The translations under genes were made by a program, and so were the position numbers. Positions 1 to 7,041 of a DNA stretch of 11,713 nucleotides are shown here, piece by piece. Origin of the DNA: Clostridium sp. CAG:302 (GTDB lineage: Bacteria; Bacillota_I; Bacilli_A; RF39; UBA660); assembly GCA_000431795.1 (NCBI GenBank), contig FR887363.1:13215-24927 (forward strand). The letters are read 5' to 3'. Every line of letters starts with the position of its first letter. Positions within the stretch are counted from its first letter, which is position 1. Under the pieces are notes generated by a model that did no database searches, was not told the DNA's origin, and was given only the letters and a program-made list of their open reading frames with translations.

Positions 1-950
1 TTTCCCATCATTGGACCACCTGCAATAAAAAGTGGATTCTTTAGCTTTTTATAACCATCTAGTGAAGCTATTATTTCACTAGCTAGAGTACCTATTTTTA
101 CTTTAACATTAGTCTTTTTCTTTATACCTGGACCAGTAATGGTAATTATTCTTTCTGTTAATGGTCTACTATATTTTAGCATTTCATAGATTGCATAAAT
201 AGTACTAACATTACTAACTAGTATACCTTTTTCAATTGGGTATTTATCATACTCTATCCCGAGAGTATCTCTTACTACTAGCCTTTCCCAGCCATTTGGA
301 TATGCATCTTTTACTAGTTTTAAACTTATATTAGGATAAGTACCAATATGTTTAGTAAAAGCATTTATTACTTTGGTACTATCTTCTTTTACAACAATAT
401 AACTCTTCTTTAGATTCATTATAGTCATTATTTTATCTACAGCTTCAAGTATTTCTTCAGCACTATTTTTCATTAATGCTTTATCACAAGAAACAAAAGG
501 TTCACATTCAACACCATTTACTAAAAGATATTTAGTGTTATCATTATCATACTTTAAGAAAGTAGGAAAATCACTTCCTCCTAGTCCAGTGATACCATTT
601 TCTCTAAGAGCATTTATAAATTCTTCTCTAGTATATTCCTTTTTAGTTACTACCTTACTTTTCTCATACTTCTCCTTGAAGTCATTTTCTATTACAACAC
701 ATTTAATTTTTTTACCATTATTAATAGTCTTAGTATCTCCCACTAATGCATAACCTGATACTGAACTATGTATAGGAAAATTTATCTTTTCATCTATAGC
801 AATTACTTGTCCTTTATGAACATAATCTCCACCTTTTACTAGATGCTTATACTCTACTTCATTTTTATTCTCAAGAGGTATATAAACCAATTCAGGTTTT
901 AAATAATTATCTATTTTATATAAAATATCACTATCAATATGTACTCTCAT
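1..950 (-). CDS. rnfC: RnfC-type electron transport complex subunit, partial (3' end off the left edge)
   Basis: I translated 316 complete codons from an ATG at 950, which follows an AGAGGAG ribosome binding site; no stop occurs before the window edge. Rnf complexes are membrane oxidoreductases that couple ferredoxin oxidation to NAD+ reduction and ion pumping; RnfC is the peripheral NADH/FMN-binding subunit. Visible family motifs are a barrel-sandwich-like N-terminus (about 35-75), GLGGSDFPT (122-130), VNGVECEPF (144-152), AYPNGWERLV (216-225), VSNVSTIYAIYEM (245-257), ITGPGIKKKTNVKVKIGT (271-288) and GGPMMG at the edge. The usual C-terminal CxxCxxCxxxCP iron-sulfur motifs would lie outside the window. 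The nucleotide-site motif is normally close to YPQGxEKQLI, so the WERLVVRD version here is divergent. A PrdC-type RnfC paralogue is the main alternative. It is separated from the upstream operon by a terminator, so it probably heads its own transcript. Confidence 0.9.
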   Translation of the reverse strand, partial: MRVHIDSDILYKIDNYLKPELVYIPLENKNEVEYKHLVKGGDYVHKGQVIAIDEKINFPIHSSVSGYALVGDTKTINNGKKIKCVVIENDFKEKYEKSKVVTKKEYTREEFINALRENGITGLGGSDFPTFLKYDNDNTKYLLVNGVECEPFVSCDKALMKNSAEEILEAVDKIMTIMNLKKSYIVVKEDSTKVINAFTKHIGTYPNISLKLVKDAYPNGWERLVVRDTLGIEYDKYPIEKGILVSNVSTIYAIYEMLKYSRPLTERIITITGPGIKKKTNVKVKIGTLASEIIASLDGYKKLKNPLFIAGGPMMG

Positions 951-969
951 TTCTATTCTCCTCTAGTAT

Positions 970-978
970 ATAATAGCA
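970..978 (-). promoter_or_regulatory. Possible extended -10 promoter for the RnfC gene
   Basis: The minus strand reads TGCTATTAT, an extended -10 (TGn plus five of six TATAAT bases), about 20 bases before the ATG and just after the upstream terminator. No convincing -35 is present because that position falls in the terminator hairpin and T-tract. The call rests on the -10 and the location. Confidence 0.35.
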
Positions 979-984
979 TAAAAT

Positions 985-1014
985 TTAAAAAAAAGATAGT
1001 ATTTCTACTATCTT
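985..1014 (-). terminator. Rho-independent terminator of the rhomboid operon
   Basis: On the minus strand a 9-bp stem, AAGATAGTA pairing with TACTATCTT around a four-base loop, is followed by eight T residues. The stem includes the stop codon of the 251-residue protein gene, so the terminator is built into the end of the coding region. It separates this operon from the RnfC gene. Confidence 0.75.
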
Positions 1015-1763
1015 GATGATGTTTTTTTATTTTCCTCTATAGTATCTAGACTAGATAACTGTACTAAAGCATCATTATATATTCCTTTAGCTTCTTCATA
1101 TGTTTTAGCAAGTTTCATTCTTATATAATATTTTGCTCCAAGATTATATTCGGCACTACCTGGTTTAAATTGTTCCTCTACTTTAGTCTTTATATTATTA
1201 AGCATATAATCTCTATCAATTAATATAGTATACACAGTTATAATTAGTTCTTTCATAGATACTATTTGTACTAGACTTTCACCATTAATAGTTTCATGAT
1301 GATCTTTTTCATTATTACCATACATTATGTTATTTATAAACATTTGATAACTTTCATTTTTTCTTTGTATAAATTCAGAAAAAGCCTTTTCTAAGTCCAT
1401 AGTTGTTTTAGCAGTTTCTATTTCCATATCTAAATTCTTAATATCTAAACTAATAAAATCAAATAGTTGTGATACCATTGCATGATTTATTTCTTTTTCA
1501 TAAAATTCTTTCGCAGACTTTGATATATTAAATAATCCTTTCTTTTCTAAATCAATATCTTTAAACATTTTTCTTAGATATTCATACATTATAAGTATTT
1601 GATAATCATAACTATCTTGTTCTCTTCTTATGGTATCTTCTTTTTTATTTCCAAAGTCCACATACATTATCTTTGACTTTAAACTATATGCTTTTTCTAA
1701 CTGTTCATGTGTAAAATTAGCATCTAGGTTAAATGTTTTTAATGCATTTTCTAATTTCCCCAT
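1008..1763 (-). CDS. Hypothetical protein with degenerate J-domain-like N-terminus
   Basis: This 251-residue soluble protein has no signal peptide or membrane segment. I do not recognise the family with certainty. Residues 4-70 have the rhythm of a J domain: a LKTFNLDANFTHEQLEKAY helix start, a second helix, then YDYQILIMYEYLRKMF. However, the HPD tripeptide needed to stimulate Hsp70 is missing (MYVDFG lies where it would be expected), so Hsp70 activation is doubtful. The rest is predicted mainly helical and charged, and the C-terminal part (about 208-236) looks TPR-like (GAKYYIRMKLAKTYEEAKGIYNDAL). The start is set by GGAGG seven bases upstream, which overlaps the Trp-Arg-stop codons of the rhomboid gene. 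The 4-bp gap implies translational coupling and perhaps a shared job with the protease. J-like is my inference; conserved hypothetical is the safe label. Confidence 0.85.
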   Translation of the reverse strand: MGKLENALKTFNLDANFTHEQLEKAYSLKSKIMYVDFGNKKEDTIRREQDSYDYQILIMYEYLRKMFKDIDLEKKGLFNISKSAKEFYEKEINHAMVSQLFDFISLDIKNLDMEIETAKTTMDLEKAFSEFIQRKNESYQMFINNIMYGNNEKDHHETINGESLVQIVSMKELIITVYTILIDRDYMLNNIKTKVEEQFKPGSAEYNLGAKYYIRMKLAKTYEEAKGIYNDALVQLSSLDTIEENKKTSSR

Positions 1764-1767
1764 TTTA

Positions 1768-2898
1768 TTACCTCCAAAAAGCTAAATATGAAATAAATAT
1801 TAAATATATTATTGTTAATATTGTTCCATTTATTATATCTTTTGTTTTTGATTTATCTGGTACTCCGACCATCATAGCTACTAGTACGCCGCCTACTAGA
1901 CCTCCTATATGAGCAGCCAAATCAATACCTTCTGCAAAGAAACCTATTATTAGATTTACAACAATTATTGGAATAATTGATCTTTTTATAGCCTCTCCTA
2001 GATATGTACGATAGTGCATACCAAAATATAGAAGTGCTCCAAGTAAACCAAATATTGCTCCTGATGCTCCAGCAGATATAGTATTATGAGTAAATGCTAG
2101 TGACATTATACTACCAAATATACCACTTAGTATAAATATTATTATATATTTTATTTTACCAAATAAATTTTCTACTTCTCTACCTATAATATATAAAGAA
2201 TACATATTACATAATAAATGCATTATTCCAATATGTAAGAATATACAAGTAAATAATCTATAGTATTCACCATTTTTTACTAACACATCTAAATTAGCAC
2301 CATATTTTAATAGTGTTTGACTATTAGTACTACCTCCTGATAATTCCATTAGTATAAATAGTATTATACATATAGCCATAATTATATAAGTAACTATAGG
2401 TTGTTTATATGAAAATATCTTTTCAGCAATTTTATTCCTTTTTTCATTCTTTTTATTAATATTATCAGTTACTTTAATAAAGTATTCCAAGCCATCTTCT
2501 TTTCTATTTGTCTTTTCAACAATATCTGGAAAAGCACTTACTAATTTTGGATTATTTATATCTTTTTCTTTAGTTATTAATACATCATCATTATTAAGTA
2601 TTTTTTCATCTTCAATATCCGTATAAATACTAAGTACTTTTACTTTAAATGATAATGTCTTTCTTTTCACTTGTTTTACTATTTTAGATAATTTAAACTT
2701 ATCAAAATCCAATTGTTCTTTATTATGAATATGATGTGATACTATTCTAACTATTTTATAATTATTATCTAGATTTTCAAGCCAAATTTCATCATTAATA
2801 CCATGTATAATCATTGGTTTATAGTTTTCTTCAGTAATAAAATAATTTATTAAATTCATTACTAGTAGATCATCACTCTTAATTATTATTTCATCCAT
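1768..2898 (-). CDS. Rhomboid family intramembrane serine protease with N-terminal cytosolic domain
   Basis: The 376-residue protein cleaves membrane proteins within or near the bilayer if active. The catalytic dyad is visible: Ser279 in GASG (277-280) and His330 in AAHIGGLVGG. The HxxxxHxxxN signature of rhomboid TM2 is present (His222, His227, Asn231) after YYRLFTCIF. Seven hydrophobic segments lie at roughly 166-184, 214-235, 250-269, 274-293, 307-322, 326-345 and 356-373. Residues 1-160 form a charged cytosolic domain, as in Bacillus GluP/YqgP-like rhomboids, but there is no TPR tail. The start has GGAGG six bases upstream. It is the first gene of an operon with the J-like protein four bases downstream. 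Protease assignment is firm; the substrate is unknown. Confidence 0.93.
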   Translation of the reverse strand: MDEIIIKSDDLLVMNLINYFITEENYKPMIIHGINDEIWLENLDNNYKIVRIVSHHIHNKEQLDFDKFKLSKIVKQVKRKTLSFKVKVLSIYTDIEDEKILNNDDVLITKEKDINNPKLVSAFPDIVEKTNRKEDGLEYFIKVTDNINKKNEKRNKIAEKIFSYKQPIVTYIIMAICIILFILMELSGGSTNSQTLLKYGANLDVLVKNGEYYRLFTCIFLHIGIMHLLCNMYSLYIIGREVENLFGKIKYIIIFILSGIFGSIMSLAFTHNTISAGASGAIFGLLGALLYFGMHYRTYLGEAIKRSIIPIIVVNLIIGFFAEGIDLAAHIGGLVGGVLVAMMVGVPDKSKTKDIINGTILTIIYLIFISYLAFWR

Positions 2899-2917
2899 AG
2901 TAAACCTCCATGTATAT

Positions 2918-2923
2918 ATTATA
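2918..2923 (-). promoter_or_regulatory. -10 box for the rhomboid operon
   Basis: A perfect TATAAT on the minus strand lies about 20 bases before the rhomboid start. The -35 region at standard spacing reads TTTATT, a weak match. It is divergent from the plus-strand promoter at 2952-2980. Confidence 0.5.
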
Positions 2924-2951
2924 CTAGATTTTAAAAAATAAATAAAGTCTT

Positions 2952-2980
2952 TTCACATGATTAATGTTTTTAAATATAAT
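2952..2980 (+). promoter_or_regulatory. Promoter for the 61-residue Pro/Tyr-rich protein gene
   Basis: TTCACA (2952-2957, one mismatch to TTGACA) and a perfect TATAAT (2975-2980) are 17 bases apart. Transcription should begin near 2987, just at the ribosome binding site. This rules out the upstream ATG at 2957, which overlaps the -35 box. Confidence 0.75.
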
Positions 2981-3001
2981 ATAGAGAAAGGAGACTATTT
3001 T

Positions 3002-3187
3002 ATGTATAACAGAAGAATGTTAAGACCAATGCCAATGAATGGAGATAGATTTGGTGGGGGATTTTTTGGACCATTTCTATTAGGGGGAATAACCGGAGGC
3101 CTTTTAGCTCCTGCTTTTTATCCTAGACCATATCCAGTACCATATAATCCATATCCTCCATATCCTAATTATCCAGTATATTATTAA
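3002..3187 (+). CDS. Small Gly-rich, Pro/Tyr-tailed hypothetical protein (61 aa)
   Basis: I chose the ATG at 3002 because AAAGGAG sits eight bases upstream and the longer reading frame would start inside the -35 promoter box. The protein has a short basic/Met-rich N-terminus (RRMLRPMPM), a Gly-rich hydrophobic stretch at about 18-40 (GGGFFGPFLLGGITGGLLAP) that could be a short membrane or glycine-zipper helix, and a tail (41-61) made almost only of Pro and Tyr with Arg, Asn and Val. This composition recalls small spore-coat-like or surface-adhesive proteins of Bacillota, but I cannot assign a family. It is monocistronic with its own promoter and terminator, so it is probably expressed in its own right. 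Confidence 0.75.
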   Translation: MYNRRMLRPMPMNGDRFGGGFFGPFLLGGITGGLLAPAFYPRPYPVPYNPYPPYPNYPVYY

Positions 3188-3206
3188 AACACCATATGGT
3201 GTTTTT
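3186..3206 (+). terminator. Terminator of the 61-residue protein gene
   Basis: AAAACACC pairs perfectly with GGTGTTTT around ATAT, and the T-run (five Ts) begins inside the stem. The stem starts within the TAA stop codon. It ends one base before the next -35 box, so two transcription units abut here. Confidence 0.8.
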
Positions 3207-3207
3207 A

Positions 3208-3236
3208 TTGATATTTTTATTATATTTTGTTATAAT
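3208..3236 (+). promoter_or_regulatory. Promoter predicting a leaderless mRNA for the RNHCP gene
   Basis: TTGATA (3208-3213) and a perfect TATAAT (3231-3236) are separated by 17 bases. The -10 box ends six bases before the ATG at 3243, so transcription should begin at or next to the start codon. No Shine-Dalgarno sequence exists in the intervening TGTATC. Confidence 0.75.
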
Positions 3237-3242
3237 TGTATC

Positions 3243-3545
3243 ATGAAAAAGTTTAATATGATTGATGAAAGTTTTATTTGTGAAAATTGTGGTAAAGAAG
3301 TTACTAGGCTTGGATATACCGCTAGAGATCACTGTCCATTCTGTTTATATTCTAAACATCTAGATATTAATCCTGGTGATAGAGAAAATACCTGCAAAGG
3401 ACTAATGAGACCAATTGGTATAGAGAAATTTAAAAACAGCTATAAGATTATTTATAGCTGCGATAAATGTCATGAGTTACATAAAAATATTATGGCTAAT
3501 GATGATAACTTTGATTTAATTATTTCATTATCCAAAAACATTTAA
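3243..3545 (+). CDS. RNHCP domain-containing zinc-ribbon-like protein
   Basis: This 100-residue protein matches the RNHCP family, named after a conserved Arg-Asn-His-Cys-Pro motif. Here the motif reads ARDHCPFCLYSKHLD, with Asp in place of Asn. Other signatures are CENCG (13-17), NPGDRENTCKGLMRPI (43-58), YSCDKCHELHKN (71-82) and the closing ANDDNFDLI. Paired cysteines at 13/16, 31/34 and 73/76, with another at 51, make metal binding likely. The molecular function of the family is unknown to me. The start is unusual: the promoter places +1 at about the ATG, with no ribosome binding site. Its stop codon overlaps, tail to tail, the stop of the minus-strand gene (shared TTAA at 3542-3545). Confidence 0.9.
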   Translation: MKKFNMIDESFICENCGKEVTRLGYTARDHCPFCLYSKHLDINPGDRENTCKGLMRPIGIEKFKNSYKIIYSCDKCHELHKNIMANDDNFDLIISLSKNI

Positions 3546-3985
3546 AATAATTTTGGTAATAAATCTAATATAAATACAAATACAAATAAGATTACTATGA
3601 TAAGAAGTGCTATTTTAAATTCTTTAGTAAGATTTAAATCGAACTTCTTTTTTTTAGGTTTGTTATCAGTTGTTACATAAGTTTTCTTTACATTTGTATT
3701 ATTAACATTCTGATTATTAGTAGTATTTTGACTATTAGTTTCATATATGTTGTTATATTGATTCTGCATATTAACTGAATTTTGATTCATAGTATTTTGA
3801 TTATTTGTAAGTGGTATACTATTAGTTGTATTAACCTGATTATTTTGAACTGTATTTACTGATTTTATATTAACATCCATAGTATCATTTATATCTATAC
3901 TAGGATTACTAATTGCGGTATTTAAATTACCAGTAGCCCTATATGGTGTAACATTTTCTAATTTTTTATCATCATCATAATTCAT
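3542..3985 (-). CDS. Asn/Gln/Thr-rich tail-anchored membrane protein (147 aa)
   Basis: The family is not recognised. Residues 1-10 are acidic/basic, about 40-100 are dominated by Asn, Thr and Gln and look disordered, then a lysine cluster KPKKKKF (109-115) precedes one hydrophobic segment at about 125-145 that ends the protein. By the positive-inside rule the disordered part is cytoplasmic and the C-terminus crosses the membrane. An AAGGAGG ribosome binding site lies seven bases before the ATG. It follows the Met/Asn-rich gene by 44 bases with only a small hairpin between, so the two are probably co-transcribed. An eight-A run on the coding strand (3648-3655) encodes part of the lysine cluster, a possible slippage site. 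No terminator is visible after the stop. Confidence 0.8.
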   Translation of the reverse strand: MNYDDDKKLENVTPYRATGNLNTAISNPSIDINDTMDVNIKSVNTVQNNQVNTTNSIPLTNNQNTMNQNSVNMQNQYNNIYETNSQNTTNNQNVNNTNVKKTYVTTDNKPKKKKFDLNLTKEFKIALLIIVILFVFVFILDLLPKLF

Positions 3986-4008
3986 TTAAATACCTCCTTA
4001 AGATAGAA

Positions 4009-4031
4009 AGGATTTAGATTAACTAAATCTT
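4009..4031 (-). other. Intercistronic hairpin between the two Asn-rich protein genes
   Basis: GATTTAG pairs with CTAAATC around a five-base loop, extendable by a G-T wobble and one A-T pair. It begins in the stop codon of the upstream gene. No T-run follows; the next bases lead to the ribosome binding site of the 147-residue gene. It could be an RNA-processing or stability element or an inefficient attenuator. Confidence 0.4.
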
Positions 4032-5157
4032 ATAGATTCCAATTACCATTATTTTGATTATTCGGTACATTACCATTCATTACAAAGTTTGATCCACCCT
4101 GCACTAAATTATTGGTATAACCATTCATATTGTTTACTGGCTCCTGTGGCATTTGATTCATATTTGGCATTGTATTAGGAACACCATTTGGAACATTATT
4201 TATCATATTATTTGGCATATTGTTTGTATTTGCTTGATTCATTGGCTCTACTACTGGAGCACTAGGAATATTAACATTTGGTATTACACTTGGTCCTGCC
4301 ATTTGTGGCATAGTATTTGGTATTGGTGTTGGAGTAACTCCACCCATTTGAACACCAGTAGTTGCCTCTGAAATAGAATTTTGCATTGGTTCTGGTGTAG
4401 GTACTGTCATTTGTGGTGCTACACTAGGCATAGGATTTGGTATGCTACTTTGCATACTTGGTACCTCTCTTGGTTCTGTAACAGGAGCTACACCGCTATT
4501 TATTCCATTATTTAATATTGGTGTTGGTTCAACAGGTTTTGGTATTGATACCTCTCTTGGTTCAAATTTTGGTGTCTGCTCTGAAGCTGGAATAAAGAAA
4601 GAATCATTACTATTCATATTTTGATTTACTTCAGGTGCATTATTTGTTACATTAGGATTATTTTCAAAATTATTATTCATGTTTATTCCCATTGTATTTA
4701 TATTTGAATTTACACCTTGATTCATATTATTATTCATACTTTCAGGCATATTCTCCATCGTATTCATATTTTGATTTATATTCTGTGCCATATTATTTGA
4801 CATATTCATATCTTGATTATTCATCATCATATTATTGTTTAACATGTTATTATTCATCATATTATCAGTATTATGGCTCATCATGTCATTAAGGTTTTGA
4901 TTCATCATCATACCATTATAGCCCATATTCATATTTTGATTCATTGCATTATAATTCATATCCATACCTTGATTCATCATATTTAAATCATTAGTAGGCA
5001 TACTATTATCACTTGCAGCTTCTCTTTCCTTTTTTTCTCTTAATTTCTTTTTCTTTTTAGTATCTGCGAGAAAACCAACTACTGTAATTAAAAGAATAAC
5101 TAATACAATCAAAACCCACACATAATATTCTAATAAAAAATCTACTACTGTTTGCAT
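4030..5157 (-). CDS. Met/Asn/Pro-rich membrane-anchored protein (375 aa)
   Basis: The family is not recognised. A single N-terminal hydrophobic helix (about 12-31) is followed by KKKKKLREKKER, so by the positive-inside rule the remaining 340 residues are cytoplasmic. Residues 51-183 hold about 30 Met and 50 Asn in irregular MNN/NMN runs. Residues 186-300 shift to Pro, Val, Thr and Ser, with EPREV occurring twice (199-203 and 228-232) in similar surroundings. Residues 305-375 are Asn/Met/Pro-rich again. It is almost surely disordered, with a prion-like composition. A GGGAGG ribosome binding site lies six bases upstream. It follows ezrA by 60 bases on the same strand, with a possible promoter overlapping the ezrA 3' end. 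A division- or envelope-related scaffold role is a guess from neighbours and topology; there is no enzymatic motif. Confidence 0.85.
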   Translation of the reverse strand: MQTVVDFLLEYYVWVLIVLVILLITVVGFLADTKKKKKLREKKEREAASDNSMPTNDLNMMNQGMDMNYNAMNQNMNMGYNGMMMNQNLNDMMSHNTDNMMNNNMLNNNMMMNNQDMNMSNNMAQNINQNMNTMENMPESMNNNMNQGVNSNINTMGINMNNNFENNPNVTNNAPEVNQNMNSNDSFFIPASEQTPKFEPREVSIPKPVEPTPILNNGINSGVAPVTEPREVPSMQSSIPNPMPSVAPQMTVPTPEPMQNSISEATTGVQMGGVTPTPIPNTMPQMAGPSVIPNVNIPSAPVVEPMNQANTNNMPNNMINNVPNGVPNTMPNMNQMPQEPVNNMNGYTNNLVQGGSNFVMNGNVPNNQNNGNWNL

Positions 5158-5185
5158 ATTTTTCCTCCCTATTTACTCTAATATA

Positions 5186-5214
5186 AGAATATCATAAATA
5201 ACTTAAAAAATCAA
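5186..5214 (-). promoter_or_regulatory. Possible promoter for the Met/Asn-rich gene
   Basis: On the minus strand TTGATT (5214-5209) and TATTCT (5191-5186) are 17 bases apart, with TGA directly before the -10 forming an extended -10. It sits in the 60-base gap after ezrA. The -10 is only four of six, so readthrough from ezrA is an equal possibility. Confidence 0.4.
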
Positions 5215-5217
5215 CAA

Positions 5218-6912
5218 TTAATCACTATCTATAATATTTTTATCTATAAAACTTATACTCTTCGTAGATAAATCCAAAGATTCTTTATACTTTCCTCTTC
5301 TAAATAACTCTTCTGCTTTAGTAAGAGCAATATCTATTTCTTCATAACTACTACGATATCTATTCCCATAAACTATCATCTTTTCAGCCATATCAACAAT
5401 CTTAATCATATCGTTTGTCTTATTATATATTTTAAATACTAAGTCTCTTGCAGTATCTACTCTTATATTTAGTATTTTTATAACGATTGGTTTCTTATCT
5501 AATTCTTTTACTATTTCTCTTATAGCATCTTGTGCCTCAGTAAGTTCTATATAATAACTACTTGGAATTACTGGTATTTTATAATCTTTTAGACGATATT
5601 TTGACTTCTTTAATAAGTCTTCAATTGTATTTAACTGTTCTCTTGCTCTTGTTTCATCATCTTTCATGCTAGTAATTGATCTTAACTGATAATCCAAATC
5701 ATCCTGTAATCTAGATAATTTTAGTGACAATCCATCTAATTCATCAACTAGTTTAGAGTAGGCAAATGTTTTCATTTTACCTTGATCCACTAGTATCTTA
5801 TAATCTTTATTTATTTTTTCTAAACTCTTATTTAATAAACTAAATTTATTAATATCTTCATTTGATAAATTATAATTATATTTTATATCATCTATTTGAA
5901 GATATATATCTCTTACTACTTTATTAATATTGTCTATTCTATACCCGAGTTCTTTAATATTTTGTTTAAATAAGTCTTTACATTCTTTTTCTTTATCAAA
6001 ATCATTATATAAACTATTAAAGTAATCTACAAAAGTTTTTAATTCTATTATTGAATCATTCATCTCCAAGTTCTTTAAATTTTCAATAATTTTATTTATT
6101 TTATCTTTTATTTCTTTAATATTATATTCAACATTTAAGTAATCTAGTGGATAACCATCTCTTCGCATTCTATTATAATATATTATAGTATCCTCTATTT
6201 TATTTGGCATAACAACAGTAGCCATTAAGACAATTGTAGGAACGTCTGCAAGTAATTTATCCATTCTTTTAATCTTATCATCTAAAAGAACTATTTTCTT
6301 TTCTACAGAAACATAATCATTATTATCCATAGCTCTTTCAAATTCCGCAAATAGTTTATCTATTCTACTAAACTCTTCTTCCATTGAAGCTGTAATTACG
6401 CCAAATTCTTTTTTAGTTCTTTCAAATTTATTCTGCTGCTCACGATATACTATTTTCAATTTAGTAATAAGAGTTCTATTTCTCTCTTCAGATTTAGTTA
6501 TTAACTGAACTTCTTCAAGCAACTTATCTGTCTTTTTCTTTAGTACACGTAGTTCCATTTCAATATTAGCCATTTTTCTTATAGCTTGTTTGTATTCTTT
6601 TCTATCTATTAAAAAGTCAGCATCAGATATTGAATCAGTAATACTAGGTATTGCTTCATCCCTTATTAATTTAAAAGTATTATCCCAGTCTTCCATCTTT
6701 TCCTTTAAATTATCAGTTTTTACTAATTCTTTAACCTTTGTTATCTCACTAAGTACCGGAACCCCAAGTAGGCTATTCTTTTCAATATCTAATTCTTCTA
6801 TTTCTTTTTTATATTTTTTATTCTGATTACTTTTAATTATAACAATAGTAATAATTATAAGGATAACTGCCAATATAAAAGCTGATATAGTAATTAAAAA
6901 GACACTATCCAT
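5218..6912 (-). CDS. ezrA: Septation ring formation regulator EzrA
   Basis: EzrA is a Bacillota membrane protein that binds FtsZ, prevents extra Z-rings and helps link division with wall synthesis. The 564-residue length is typical. An N-terminal helix (about 4-26) anchors it; the rest is a long charged coiled-coil rod in the cytoplasm. Family features are the early stretch IEKNSLLGVPVLSEITKVKEL (43-63), EDWDNTF (74-80) followed by the AIPSI region, and the C-terminal NRYRSSYEEIDIALTKAE (517-534) with LFRRGKYKESLDL. The NRYR patch corresponds to the conserved region needed for midcell localisation in Bacillus, but the usual Gln three residues before the Asn appears to be Val here (MIVYGNRYR). 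The start has AGGTGG six bases upstream. It lies after a terminator and is followed by two Asn-rich membrane proteins. Confidence 0.92.
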   Translation of the reverse strand: MDSVFLITISAFILAVILIIITIVIIKSNQNKKYKKEIEELDIEKNSLLGVPVLSEITKVKELVKTDNLKEKMEDWDNTFKLIRDEAIPSITDSISDADFLIDRKEYKQAIRKMANIEMELRVLKKKTDKLLEEVQLITKSEERNRTLITKLKIVYREQQNKFERTKKEFGVITASMEEEFSRIDKLFAEFERAMDNNDYVSVEKKIVLLDDKIKRMDKLLADVPTIVLMATVVMPNKIEDTIIYYNRMRRDGYPLDYLNVEYNIKEIKDKINKIIENLKNLEMNDSIIELKTFVDYFNSLYNDFDKEKECKDLFKQNIKELGYRIDNINKVVRDIYLQIDDIKYNYNLSNEDINKFSLLNKSLEKINKDYKILVDQGKMKTFAYSKLVDELDGLSLKLSRLQDDLDYQLRSITSMKDDETRAREQLNTIEDLLKKSKYRLKDYKIPVIPSSYYIELTEAQDAIREIVKELDKKPIVIKILNIRVDTARDLVFKIYNKTNDMIKIVDMAEKMIVYGNRYRSSYEEIDIALTKAEELFRRGKYKESLDLSTKSISFIDKNIIDSD

Positions 6913-6933
6913 ATGTTACCACCTTTCCTACCT

Positions 6934-6949
6934 ATAATATATTTTACCA
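6934..6949 (-). promoter_or_regulatory. Possible promoter for ezrA
   Basis: The minus strand offers TGGTAAAAT (6949-6941, an extended -10) and, slightly downstream, TATTAT (6939-6934). No clear -35 is seen. A promoter is expected because the upstream gene ends in a terminator at 7004-7028. Confidence 0.3.
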
Positions 6950-7003
6950 CACTTTTAATTTTTTTAACATTATTTTTTAGAATAATTTTATTTTTTTTAT
7001 TTT

Positions 7004-7028
7004 ATGTAAAAAGATAGCCTAAGCTATC
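7004..7028 (-). terminator. Terminator of the acidic tail-anchored protein gene
   Basis: On the minus strand GATAGC pairs with GCTATC around TTAG, followed by five Ts and an AT-rich stretch. It lies 14 bases after the stop and before ezrA, separating the two units. Confidence 0.7.
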
Positions 7029-7041
7029 AATTTAATTTTAT

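Noticed and set aside
535..753. A 72-codon plus-strand frame near the left edge
   Set aside because: It is antisense to the RnfC gene, whose family motifs are continuous through this stretch.
2957..3001. Longer start for the 61-residue protein
   Set aside because: The upstream ATG overlaps the -35 box, so it would not be in the transcript; a good ribosome binding site fits 3002 instead.
4153..4892. Plus-strand open frames rich in Trp, Tyr and Ser
   Set aside because: They are antisense images of the Met/Asn codons of the minus-strand protein and have no ribosome binding sites or promoters.
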